Shown here: positions 5,566 to 12,282 of the stretch, piece by piece | How positions within the stretch are numbered: the stretch's first letter is position 1 | Layout: each line of letters starts with the position of its first letter | DNA from: JACCTH01 sp036556085 | GTDB lineage: Bacteria > Actinomycetota > Acidimicrobiia > Spongiisociales > ZC4RG35 | NCBI GenBank assembly: GCA_036556085.1 | Contig: DATBKE010000100.1 | Coordinates: 1 to 12,994 of the forward strand | Length of the DNA stretch: 12,994 nt | Direction of reading: 5' to 3' | Position numbers and translations under genes: made by a program | The notes under the pieces: generated by a model | The model's database searches: none | Seen by the model: only the letters and a program-made list of their open reading frames with translations | What the model was told of the DNA's origin: nothing

Positions 5566-7684
5566 AAATCAGATCGGAGATGAGACGGGCGGCGCGCTCG
5601 GCGCCATCGGTTTCGACCGGGAGATAGTCGATCTCCTGGGTCAGTTCAGCGATCATCGCTGAGGCGATGTCCTCGGGATCGCTCCCCTCGAATTCCATTC
5701 GGTGCCCGGCCCGGTGCCGCTCGAGGCGGTACCGAACGTGTTGGCTCTGCTCAAAGTGGTTCTTCAGCGGAAAGTAGACGAAGGGCCGGCGCGAGGCGAC
5801 GAGTTCCATAGTGGTCGTTAGGCCCCCCTGCACTACCGCTAGGTCGCACACCGAAAGGTGGCGGTGGAGTCCGTCGACATATCCAACCACCTCCACCCCC
5901 TCAGGCACGGGGAGCGAGTCGGGAGCGATTCGGGGCCCAGCGACGACCACCATTCGCAAGTCTGGAACCTCTTTGACTGCGTACGGAAAGGCCTGGATTA
6001 CCTTCTCCAGCAGCGCCTTGCCGACGCCCGACCCTCCGACCGTAACCAAACAAACCCGCTCGTCATCCCCATATCCGAGCTCTTCCCTTATGCCAGCGAT
6101 GTCGTCTTCCTGCGGGGGAGTAAACCCGGTGACGTAACCCGAGAAGGCGAAGTGCTCGGTAGTCCACTGACGAATGTCTGGTAGGCCGGGGCCGAAGGAA
6201 GCAGGAATAACGTCGTCGGGATTGCCGACGAAGATCGAGCGATCCCTTATACGAGGAAAGCGAGCGATGTGTTCGATCATCTCGGCGTTGTAATCGGTGG
6301 TGAGATAAGCCTCGCGTTCGCCGCCGTCGGGCATGGGCAGGAACCCGACGAAGTCGGTCATCCACACATGCGAACCCCGTTTCAACTCCGGGTTCTCATG
6401 CCAGAAGTGATCGATATCCCAGGCCTCGTCAGCGATTACGAGGTCGTAAGCGCCGTCCTCCACTACTTCCTGGAAGATCATGAAGTTGGCAACCAGGATC
6501 TCATCCATTCGGCGCAAAGCTTGGAAGGCGTTGAGCTCGTGGCCGGTTGCCTCCGAAGCCCAATGTTCGCTTTCGCTGGCTAGCCACTGGCTCGCAGGAT
6601 GGATCGTCTGGTTGTTCGCTTCGAGCACCTCGGTCACCGGTGACTGCGCCAGCCACTCGATCTGGAGATCTGGGTTGAGCTGTGAAAGCTCCGAGGCGAT
6701 CGCCACGTCCCGGCGGGCGTGGCCGAGTCCGATCGGGGAAGAAACGTAGAGAGCCTTGCGGGGCCGACTGCTCCCACGAGTCCAGGTCCTGGTTTGCATC
6801 GGAGTACCTCTTAGCGAATTTACGAATGAAGTGATGTGCCGGTTTACGAGTACTGGTTCGCGACCGGGTGCTAGGTGACCCACGCCTTTCATCAAAACAA
6901 ACCGTCCATTGGTCAGCTCTGAAACCCTTCTGCCTCGGGATGGCATCTGACAGCGGTCTTCGGAGCCATGGAGAACCAGAACCCGACATCGCAACGACCG
7001 GCAAAGTTCCTCGGATTTCTCAGTCGACGCCCCGGGCGCCTCTTCCTCGTCGCCTTGGATCATCGATTCGGGATCGGTTTCGAGCGCCCAGCCCACCATG
7101 TCTTCGACGGGCTTGGTCGAGTGGGGTTCGACGCCCAAGGTGTCGAACCAGAAGCGGATCCAATTCTCGTATCCGCCCTTTCTCCAGTAGGCCGGATTGC
7201 ACATCAACCAGCCTTCGGGGCTGTCGGGATCTTCATCCCAATGCCGGGCGACCTCGATCCAATTGGGATTGGGGTCTCCCAGTCCAGGGATCCCGGGAGC
7301 AATGGCAACGACCCCCGAGATCAGATCGGGACGGGCCGCGGCCGCCATGAAGGTCCAATAATTGGCGTGGCAGTGAGCCACCAGCACTGCCTTGGTCGCA
7401 CTCACTGCCTCGAGGACGGCAATGACGTCGTCGGCAATTTCGGTTGGCAGGTAGGCGCCATCACCTCGCGGTCGGTCGGAAAGGCCGTTTCCCCTCCCGT
7501 CCATGGTGACCACCCGAAAGTGCCTGGCAAGGTGGTGCACTTGCCCCTTCCAGCATCGAGAGTGCGTGATGGGCGAAGGCGGGACGAGAAGGATCGTCGG
7601 TTCGCCTTCGCCATGCACCTCGTACGCGGTCCGAACTCCATTCCGTCCGATGAAGCCGGCGTAGTCGGGTGTGCGAGCTCTCAT
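5564..7684 (-). CDS. Alpha/beta hydrolase-glycosyltransferase fusion protein
   Basis: One 706-residue frame joins two enzymes. Residues 1-292 are an alpha/beta hydrolase close to the preceding gene (shared HSRxWKxQV, LARHFRVVT, DGRGNGxSDRP). Its nucleophile elbow reads A-H-C105-H-A, with Cys where the paralogue has Ser105; the likely partners are D243 (HGSEDR) and H270 (GVGHL). Residues 296-706 are a GT-B glycosyltransferase of the MGT/UGT/MurG-like type: N-terminal YVSSPIGLGHARRDVAIA, and a C-terminal donor-site segment with VVQGGLTTTMEL (about 618-629) and FPLKNHFEQSQH (about 638-649). The hydrolase ends as its paralogue does and the transferase begins at M296 (nt 6799) with its own AGAGG 7 nt upstream, so a separate transferase may also be made. 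The ATG at 7684 overlaps the upstream stop (ATGA). Sugar donor and acceptor are unknown. Confidence 0.85.
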   Translation of the reverse strand: MRARTPDYAGFIGRNGVRTAYEVHGEGEPTILLVPPSPITHSRCWKGQVHHLARHFRVVTMDGRGNGLSDRPRGDGAYLPTEIADDVIAVLEAVSATKAVLVAHCHANYWTFMAAAARPDLISGVVAIAPGIPGLGDPNPNWIEVARHWDEDPDSPEGWLMCNPAYWRKGGYENWIRFWFDTLGVEPHSTKPVEDMVGWALETDPESMIQGDEEEAPGASTEKSEELCRSLRCRVLVLHGSEDRCQMPSRGRRVSELTNGRFVLMKGVGHLAPGREPVLVNRHITSFVNSLRGTPMQTRTWTRGSSRPRKALYVSSPIGLGHARRDVAIASELSQLNPDLQIEWLAQSPVTEVLEANNQTIHPASQWLASESEHWASEATGHELNAFQALRRMDEILVANFMIFQEVVEDGAYDLVIADEAWDIDHFWHENPELKRGSHVWMTDFVGFLPMPDGGEREAYLTTDYNAEMIEHIARFPRIRDRSIFVGNPDDVIPASFGPGLPDIRQWTTEHFAFSGYVTGFTPPQEDDIAGIREELGYGDDERVCLVTVGGSGVGKALLEKVIQAFPYAVKEVPDLRMVVVAGPRIAPDSLPVPEGVEVVGYVDGLHRHLSVCDLAVVQGGLTTTMELVASRRPFVYFPLKNHFEQSQHVRYRLERHRAGHRMEFEGSDPEDIASAMIAELTQEIDYLPVETDGAERAARLISDLI
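6797..6811 (-). promoter_or_regulatory. Internal ribosome binding site and ATG at the start of the glycosyltransferase domain
   Basis: On the minus strand AGAGG (6811-6807) lies 7 nt from an in-frame ATG (6799-6797), exactly at the hydrolase/glycosyltransferase boundary. It could drive independent translation of a 411-residue transferase, or mark the start of what was once a separate gene. Confidence 0.5.
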
Positions 7685-8553
7685 GCCGGCACAACCATCC
7701 GATCGATGAATTCCTTGATGGCGAGATTTACCCGGACAGGATCCCTTGCCTGCGGAAGGTGGCCGCTGCCTTCGATTGAAAGGAGTTCTCCCCCGACGGC
7801 TTGGGCGAGAGTTACCCCAGCTTGGTGAGGCGTGATGTGGTCATCGGTCCCGTGGATGACGAGTATGGGGCACCGGATCCCCTGGCGCGCGGCCGTGGCC
7901 ACTTCCGCATCGAACCTATCCGCGCGTTCGATTGTGATCAGAGTCTCCGGGTCGGTTTCCATCGCCCAGCCGACCGCGTCTTCTCGCTGCCTGGTCGAAT
8001 GGGTCTCAGAAAACACCTGAGAAAAGAAGAACTCGGCGAAATCGGGATAGCGCTGCCGCCAGAAATACGAGTTGTACATGGCCCATCCGTCGTTCTGCGC
8101 GAGCGGCTCCTCGAAGGAGACCCCGGTTCGATTGGGGTGAGGCAGGTTCGCCAATGCAGTCGTTGGCCCGATGCAAACGACACCTGCGGCCCGGGTGGGG
8201 AAAAGCCCCGCCAAGAGGAGCGCCCAATGAGCTCCCAGCGATACGCCCGCCAGCACCGCCTCTCTCGTCTCAGTTGCGTCCAGGACGCCGAGGGCATCGG
8301 CTACGAATTCGTGGTCGGTGTAATACCCGGAATAGCCAGGCCGATCGGAGCGACCATTGCCGCGGCCGTCAAAGGTGACTACGCGAAAGTGGCGGGCGAG
8401 GTAGGGAACCTGCGCCTTCCAATGGCGAGAATGAATGATCGACCAGGTCGGCATCAGAAGGATCGTGGGGCGGTCGTTCTCATAGACCGAGAAAGCGATC
8501 TTGATGCCATCGCGAACGATGAAATCCTCCCGATCCGGACTCCGGGGCCTCAC
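7681..8553 (-). CDS. Alpha/beta-fold hydrolase
   Basis: The 290-residue serine hydrolase has the full triad visible: Ser105 in the elbow G-V-S-L-G, Asp237 or Asp238 in HGTDDH, and His265 in GSGHLPQ. The oxyanion/core signature FDGRGNGRSDRP is at about 61-72 and a cap region spans about 135-215. The family hydrolyses esters, epoxides, lactones or C-C bonds; this member has no diagnostic residues that I can assign. It lacks a signal peptide and is presumably cytoplasmic. The GTG start at 8553 overlaps the TetR stop (GTGA), with GGAGG upstream, and its own stop overlaps the next start (ATGA), so tetR, this gene and the fusion gene form one tightly coupled operon. It is a tandem paralogue of the first domain of the next protein. 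The substrate is unknown; the TetR ligand is probably the substrate or product. Confidence 0.9.
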   Translation of the reverse strand: MRPRSPDREDFIVRDGIKIAFSVYENDRPTILLMPTWSIIHSRHWKAQVPYLARHFRVVTFDGRGNGRSDRPGYSGYYTDHEFVADALGVLDATETREAVLAGVSLGAHWALLLAGLFPTRAAGVVCIGPTTALANLPHPNRTGVSFEEPLAQNDGWAMYNSYFWRQRYPDFAEFFFSQVFSETHSTRQREDAVGWAMETDPETLITIERADRFDAEVATAARQGIRCPILVIHGTDDHITPHQAGVTLAQAVGGELLSIEGSGHLPQARDPVRVNLAIKEFIDRMVVPA

Positions 8554-9137
8554 TTCTGATCGACCTCCATTCTTCGGATGACGGCACCCACCGATCGCAG
8601 AGCCTTCCGGGTGGGCTGGTCCTCGAAGCCGAGGAGGATCATCGCCTCGGCACCGAGGAAAGCTGCTCCTGCCAAGGAAGCAACATCGGCGGGTTTCAAC
8701 ATTCCGACGTCGCCCAGGCGTCCCATCGCCGAGTTGGCAACACTTCGCAGCAGGTCAAACCAGCCTCCGAGGTAGGAGCGCACTGCATCCGCAATCTCAG
8801 GATCGGACCAGCCCGCCGCCATCATCTCCTGCAGAACCCGGACATAGCCCGAATCAAGATCCTCGTCGAGAAAGTCGCAAGCTTGCTCCCATTGCTTCCA
8901 CAACGGGGTGTCGGTGCCGTACATCTCCGCCTGACGATCGAGCAGCCGGCGGTTCTCCTCTTCGAGCACGGCCAGAACCAGGTTCTTCTTCGACCCGAAG
9001 TGGTAGTGGATCTGACTCAGCGGCACCTCGGCCATCTCGGCTATGCCCCGGGTCGATAGCTGGGCGTATCCGGTTTCGATCAAAGCCGCCTTGGCGGCAG
9101 CTAGTACGCCGGCTTTGGTGGTGTTAACTGCGGTCAT
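8550..9137 (-). CDS. TetR-family transcriptional regulator
   Basis: This is a 195-residue one-component repressor. The N-terminal domain (about residues 8-60) has the TetR helix-turn-helix signature: LSTRGIAEMAEVPLSQIHYHFGSKKNLVLAVL. Residues from about 65 are the all-helical ligand-binding and dimerisation domain, which names no ligand. It is the first gene of the operon with the two hydrolases and the glycosyltransferase. A good -35/-10 pair lies upstream with a perfect palindrome just below the -10, the expected position for autorepression. The ATG at 9137 was chosen from the family N-terminal length. An AAGGA motif lies 12 nt upstream and a GGG is adjacent to the start. The family assignment is certain; the regulated set is inferred from the repeated operator-like site before osmC. 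Confidence 0.93.
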   Translation of the reverse strand: MTAVNTTKAGVLAAAKAALIETGYAQLSTRGIAEMAEVPLSQIHYHFGSKKNLVLAVLEEENRRLLDRQAEMYGTDTPLWKQWEQACDFLDEDLDSGYVRVLQEMMAAGWSDPEIADAVRSYLGGWFDLLRSVANSAMGRLGDVGMLKPADVASLAGAAFLGAEAMILLGFEDQPTRKALRSVGAVIRRMEVDQK

Positions 9138-9159
9138 CCCTGCGTATGGTCCTTCTCGT

Positions 9160-9175
9160 TCGGTCGCTCGACCGA
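9160..9175. promoter_or_regulatory. Palindrome TCGGTCG-CT-CGACCGA, candidate TetR operator
   Basis: Perfect 7-bp arms with a 2-bp spacer, located just downstream of the predicted -10 of the tetR promoter and covering the expected transcription start. This is the standard position for TetR autorepression. The same arms recur before osmC at 5501-5520. Confidence 0.65.
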
Positions 9176-9204
9176 GCGTATCGGGACCGACGGGGATTTG
9201 TCAA
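9175..9204 (-). promoter_or_regulatory. Promoter of the tetR operon
   Basis: On the minus strand a consensus -35 TTGACA (9204-9199) is followed 18 bp later by TACGCT (9180-9175). An alternative -10, GATACG, gives 17 bp. Transcription should begin near 9168, inside the palindrome, about 30 nt before the tetR ATG. Confidence 0.55.
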
Positions 9205-9243
9205 GAGGGGAGTCATAGGGGCCCGGTGGCCCAAAATGGGTGG

Positions 9244-10428
9244 ATGCGCCATATCACGGACGACGAACGTCGCGCCCGCATCGCAGGGCGGCATGCCCTG
9301 GCAGCTGATCGCAAGGCGGGACACGCCGAAGCTGCGGTGCAGGCGATGACGGTCCTCCATGCCACCGAGGCGCCGTCGGTTTATTTATCCCTGTGGGCGA
9401 GGGTCGATGGATTGAAGATGTCCGAAGTGGATGCCGTCCTGTACGACGACCGCTCGGTGGTCAAGCAGCTCGCCATGCGTCGCACTCTCTTCGTTTTCCC
9501 GCGGGATCTGCTTTCGGCCGCGCTCGGCAGCGCCAGTGCTCGCGTCGCCCAGCAAAACGGAGCCAGGCTGAAGAAAGAAGTCGAGTCCGCCGGTTTGGCG
9601 AAGGATGGGGCAGCCTGGCTTGACGCGACACGTCACGCGGTCACGTCACTATTGGGGACGGGAGCTGAACTATCGACCCGAGAGTTGGGTGAGCAGATTC
9701 CTGAGTTGGCCAGCCGGATCCAGATGGCGCCGGGGAAGAAGTGGGGCGGCGAGTTCTCGATCGGGCCCCGGGTGCTAGCCCAACTCGGGGCCGAAGGAGT
9801 AATCGCCCGGGCACACAATCAAGGCCATTGGCGGATCTCGCGCCCGCGCTGGACATCGATGGAGGCCTGGCTAGGAGAGAGACCTCGTCCCCTGCCCGAA
9901 CGGGAGGGGTACGCCCAGCTGGTCAAACGTTGGCTCCGCACCTTTGGACCCGGAACTGTGGAAGACATTCGCTGGTGGCTGGGGTCAACCGTGTCGGCAG
10001 TGAAACGAGCGCTGGGGGACGTCGCGGCGGTCGAGGTGACACTCGATGGTGGGACCCACGGCTGGCTTCTTGCCGACGATGTCGAACCGGTGACCTTCGA
10101 GGGCCATTGGGGAACGCTCCTCCCGATCCTCGATCCCACCGTCATGGGGTGGAAGGTGCGCAACTTCTACCTCGGTGGGCATGCGCCGGAGATCTTCGAC
10201 ACGGCCGGCAACGCCGGCACCACTGTCTGGTGGAATGGACGGATCGTCGGCTGTTGGGTGCAGGATCAGGCCGGAGTCGTCAAGCTCGCCTTTATCGACG
10301 ATCCGGGCGCCCAGGCGAGAAAGGTCCTTCAGCTCCAGGCGGACGAGCTGACCGACTGGCTCGACGGTGACCGAGTGTTCGCCGTGTACTCCTCTCCGGC
10401 TATGAGAGCCGCAGTCTCTCAGTCGTAG
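9244..10428 (+). CDS. Winged-helix DNA-binding domain protein (HTH_42 superfamily, AlkZ/YcaQ-like)
   Basis: The 394 residues match the HTH_42 superfamily, which includes the DNA glycosylases AlkZ and YcaQ. The family start is clear (ITDDERRARIAGRHAL), followed by helical segments with VLHATEAPSVYLSLWARVDG (about 38-56). Tandem winged-helix segments follow, such as RWLRTFGPGTVEDIRWWLG, and then a C-terminal beta-rich part (LLPILDPTVMGWKVRNFYLG). AlkZ and YcaQ carry a catalytic Gln-x-Gln or Gln-x-Asp near this first region; here the corresponding stretch appears to read His39-Ala-Thr41, so glycosylase activity should not be assumed. The ATG at 9244 gives the family N-terminus; an upstream extension of the frame would run back into tetR. 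It is divergent from tetR and shares a 106-bp promoter region with it, so the TetR protein might affect it. It ends exactly where the convergent DoxX-like gene ends. Confidence 0.83.
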   Translation: MRHITDDERRARIAGRHALAADRKAGHAEAAVQAMTVLHATEAPSVYLSLWARVDGLKMSEVDAVLYDDRSVVKQLAMRRTLFVFPRDLLSAALGSASARVAQQNGARLKKEVESAGLAKDGAAWLDATRHAVTSLLGTGAELSTRELGEQIPELASRIQMAPGKKWGGEFSIGPRVLAQLGAEGVIARAHNQGHWRISRPRWTSMEAWLGERPRPLPEREGYAQLVKRWLRTFGPGTVEDIRWWLGSTVSAVKRALGDVAAVEVTLDGGTHGWLLADDVEPVTFEGHWGTLLPILDPTVMGWKVRNFYLGGHAPEIFDTAGNAGTTVWWNGRIVGCWVQDQAGVVKLAFIDDPGAQARKVLQLQADELTDWLDGDRVFAVYSSPAMRAAVSQS

Positions 10429-10845
10429 TTAGCTCGATGGCCGACCAGCCGCCGCTGACAGCCGGGCGAGGGCCAGGGCGCCGAGCAGCAGACCGAAATC
10501 GCGCAGGGCGACGTCGTAGAAGTCGCCGAGGACGAGAAGGTTGACGATGATCACGGCCAGCCAGGCGGCGACAACATAGCCTCCGATCCCCGGTCGAATC
10601 AGAACCAGGACGGCGGCGACGAGTTCGATTCCGCCGACAATTCTCATAATGGTTTCGGCGTCCATCCCCACCGTGTCTGTGACGACCGGGGCCAAATACG
10701 CCTCCCAGTCGGCCAGCAGGCCGAGGAACTTGTCCGCCCCCGCGATAAGCGGCAAAAGGACATATCCCACATGGAGGATGCGAAACGCTTGCCCCGCCGG
10801 CGGGTCGAGCGATCCCCGCCGACTCGAGGTACTGACAGCTGTCAT
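10429..10845 (-). CDS. DoxX-like four-helix membrane protein
   Basis: The 138-residue protein has four predicted membrane helices: about 19-42 (HVGYVLLPLIAGADKFLGLL), 66-86 (MRIVGGIELVAAVLVLIRPG), 87-107 (YVVAAWLAVIIVNLLVLGDF) and 111-130 (DFGLLLGALALARLSA). The pattern IVGGIELVAAVLVLI in helix 2 and the ALRDFGLLLGALAL ending match the DoxX/DoxD-like superfamily, whose founding members associate with quinone-linked oxidoreductases. ATG at 10845 is preferred over the ATG at 10866 because AGGAG lies 7 nt upstream of it. It follows fdhE by 26 nt, apparently as the last gene of the formate dehydrogenase operon. A role at the membrane quinone site or in protecting the complex is possible but unproven. 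The stop directly abuts the stop of the convergent HTH_42 gene with no spacer. Confidence 0.78.
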   Translation of the reverse strand: MTAVSTSSRRGSLDPPAGQAFRILHVGYVLLPLIAGADKFLGLLADWEAYLAPVVTDTVGMDAETIMRIVGGIELVAAVLVLIRPGIGGYVVAAWLAVIIVNLLVLGDFYDVALRDFGLLLGALALARLSAAAGRPSS

Positions 10846-10871
10846 CTCAACTCTCCTTTCCTCCATGGAAG

Positions 10872-11627
10872 TTAGTTGGGCATCGGGTCAGGGCTCGGCA
10901 CCAAGGGATCGAAACCGTGGTCGGTGGCCCACAAGTCCAAGGGAACGGTGGCGACGTCGTCGACGAGGGGTACTACCTCTCTTGATCCGGGGAGACGGAG
11001 ATCGAACGTCTTGATGTATGACCTGCAAGTCTCACAGGTGTCGACTCGCGCCCACGGCCACCGCTCGTTGGTGAAGACCCCGAGCCTCTGGGGGTGATGC
11101 TCTCGACAATTCGGGCAAGTGGCCCGGGCGAATCCCCAGGCGGTGGCACAGCGCTCACAGATCAAATAGCGGGCAGCCCCGGCCATGAACTCCCCCGACT
11201 CCTCGGCGATGACCGAGAGCTTGGGAAGTGCCCCACAGATCGGACAGACGGGGTCTGGCCATCGCTCTGTGATCGGCACGTTCGACTGAGCGGCCGCCCC
11301 CTCCACGATCGGTGCCTGAGCGACTGCCCAGAAGAAATCATCGGCCACATCGGTGGTGGCCAACGGCACAAACGGGGCCAGAGTGGCGAGCGCCTTCTCG
11401 TGCTCCCGGGCGATGACGTCGGATACCAAGTCGAGATCGAAGGGAGCTGTCAGCGACTGGGCCGCCGCACGGACTGTGGAATCGTCCGCCCGCCCTTGCT
11501 GATATCCGAACACAACCGCCAGAAACTCGAGGAGGTCGGATACTGCCGGTTCGGTTGCGACGAGCTTGACTGCCCGCTGTCGGCGCACCTCGAATTCGGA
11601 CGGGCCGCCCCTAATCGGCGCCTTCAT
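10872..11627 (-). CDS. fdhE: Formate dehydrogenase accessory protein FdhE
   Basis: The 251-residue cytoplasmic assembly factor carries the four CxxC pairs diagnostic of FdhE: CPIC (C128/C131), CERC (C157/C160), CPNC (C171/C174) and CETC (C198/C201), in the contexts DPVCPICGALP and DTCETCRSYIKTFDL. In Escherichia coli FdhE binds iron through such cysteines and interacts with the catalytic subunit of respiratory formate dehydrogenases during maturation. The protein is somewhat shorter than the enterobacterial one (about 300 residues), mainly in the N-terminal helical region. The ATG at 11627 has GGGAGAG upstream and lies inside the 3' end of the cytochrome b gene (17-nt overlap), implying coupled translation. 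The position after the beta and gamma subunits supports the assignment. Confidence 0.92.
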   Translation of the reverse strand: MKAPIRGGPSEFEVRRQRAVKLVATEPAVSDLLEFLAVVFGYQQGRADDSTVRAAAQSLTAPFDLDLVSDVIAREHEKALATLAPFVPLATTDVADDFFWAVAQAPIVEGAAAQSNVPITERWPDPVCPICGALPKLSVIAEESGEFMAGAARYLICERCATAWGFARATCPNCREHHPQRLGVFTNERWPWARVDTCETCRSYIKTFDLRLPGSREVVPLVDDVATVPLDLWATDHGFDPLVPSPDPMPN

Positions 11628-12282
11628 GCTCTCTCCCGGCGTCGACGCGGCGAAACCAGCGGGGATGATGAAAGGCGGCCCAGGCCCGGCTCACAGTACC
11701 CGAGGTCATCGACCGGAAGGTCCCGGGAAAGCGAGCAGTGGAGAGATAGACATGGACAACGAGGAATCCGGCCGCCATGAGAAAGAAGACGTGGTGTGAG
11801 AACCGCGCCGCCAGATTCCACTCCCTCGGCAGTAGGTCCGGCAGCCAGAGAGGAATGCCGGTGATGAACAAGACCAATCCGTTGATAACCGAGAACCAGT
11901 AGTAGGCCTTCTGGCCGGCGTTGAACTTGTCGGTATCGGTGTCGGTGTGACCGGTGCGAACGTACTCACCAAGGTTGCGGAACCAATGCCGGTCGACGGG
12001 ATGGAAGGCCATCGACGGCAACCACATGGCGAACATGAAGACAAGACCCACCGTGAAACCCGCTCCCACCCAAGGATGGACGAATCGCACGGACTGGCCG
12101 CCCCCCATCAGATCGAGCAGCCAGGCCATGCGCGGGTAACCCAAGGCGAACCCGGACAGAAGTAGGTAGAGAAAGGTCAGCGTCGTCCACCAATGCACGA
12201 CCCGGACCCCGAACGTGTGGCGAGTGATGAGGCGGGGTTCGTGCTCGCGGGCCAGTTCCTCGGCGGTGACGATTTCAGCCAT
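11611..12282 (-). CDS. fdoI: Formate dehydrogenase gamma subunit (cytochrome b)
   Basis: This 223-residue integral membrane di-haem cytochrome b passes electrons from the Fe-S subunit to menaquinone. Four hydrophobic helices are visible at about 28-48, 66-90, 126-145 and 163-182. The histidines H30, H69, H163 and H177 fall at spacings (39 and 14) like those I recall for the FdnI haem ligands of E. coli, in contexts RVVHWWTTLTF, RFVHPWVGAGF and FSHHVFFLMAAGFLVVHVYL. The start at 12282 gives a short N-terminal cytoplasmic tail (MAEIVTAEELAREHEPRLITRH). It overlaps the end of the beta-subunit gene by 8 nt. A longer frame upstream of this ATG is an out-of-frame reading of that gene. The symbol fdoI is given by homology; fdnI or fdhC would be equally fair. 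Confidence 0.9.
   Translation of the reverse strand: MAEIVTAEELAREHEPRLITRHTFGVRVVHWWTTLTFLYLLLSGFALGYPRMAWLLDLMGGGQSVRFVHPWVGAGFTVGLVFMFAMWLPSMAFHPVDRHWFRNLGEYVRTGHTDTDTDKFNAGQKAYYWFSVINGLVLFITGIPLWLPDLLPREWNLAARFSHHVFFLMAAGFLVVHVYLSTARFPGTFRSMTSGTVSRAWAAFHHPRWFRRVDAGREHEGAD

Noticed and set aside
6968..7828. 286-residue plus-strand frame across the two hydrolases
   Set aside because: It lies antisense to two clear enzymes, crosses their boundary, and shows no recognisable motif.
9043..9243. N-terminal extension of the HTH_42 gene
   Set aside because: It would read through the tetR promoter and into tetR; the family N-terminus begins at the ATG at 9244.
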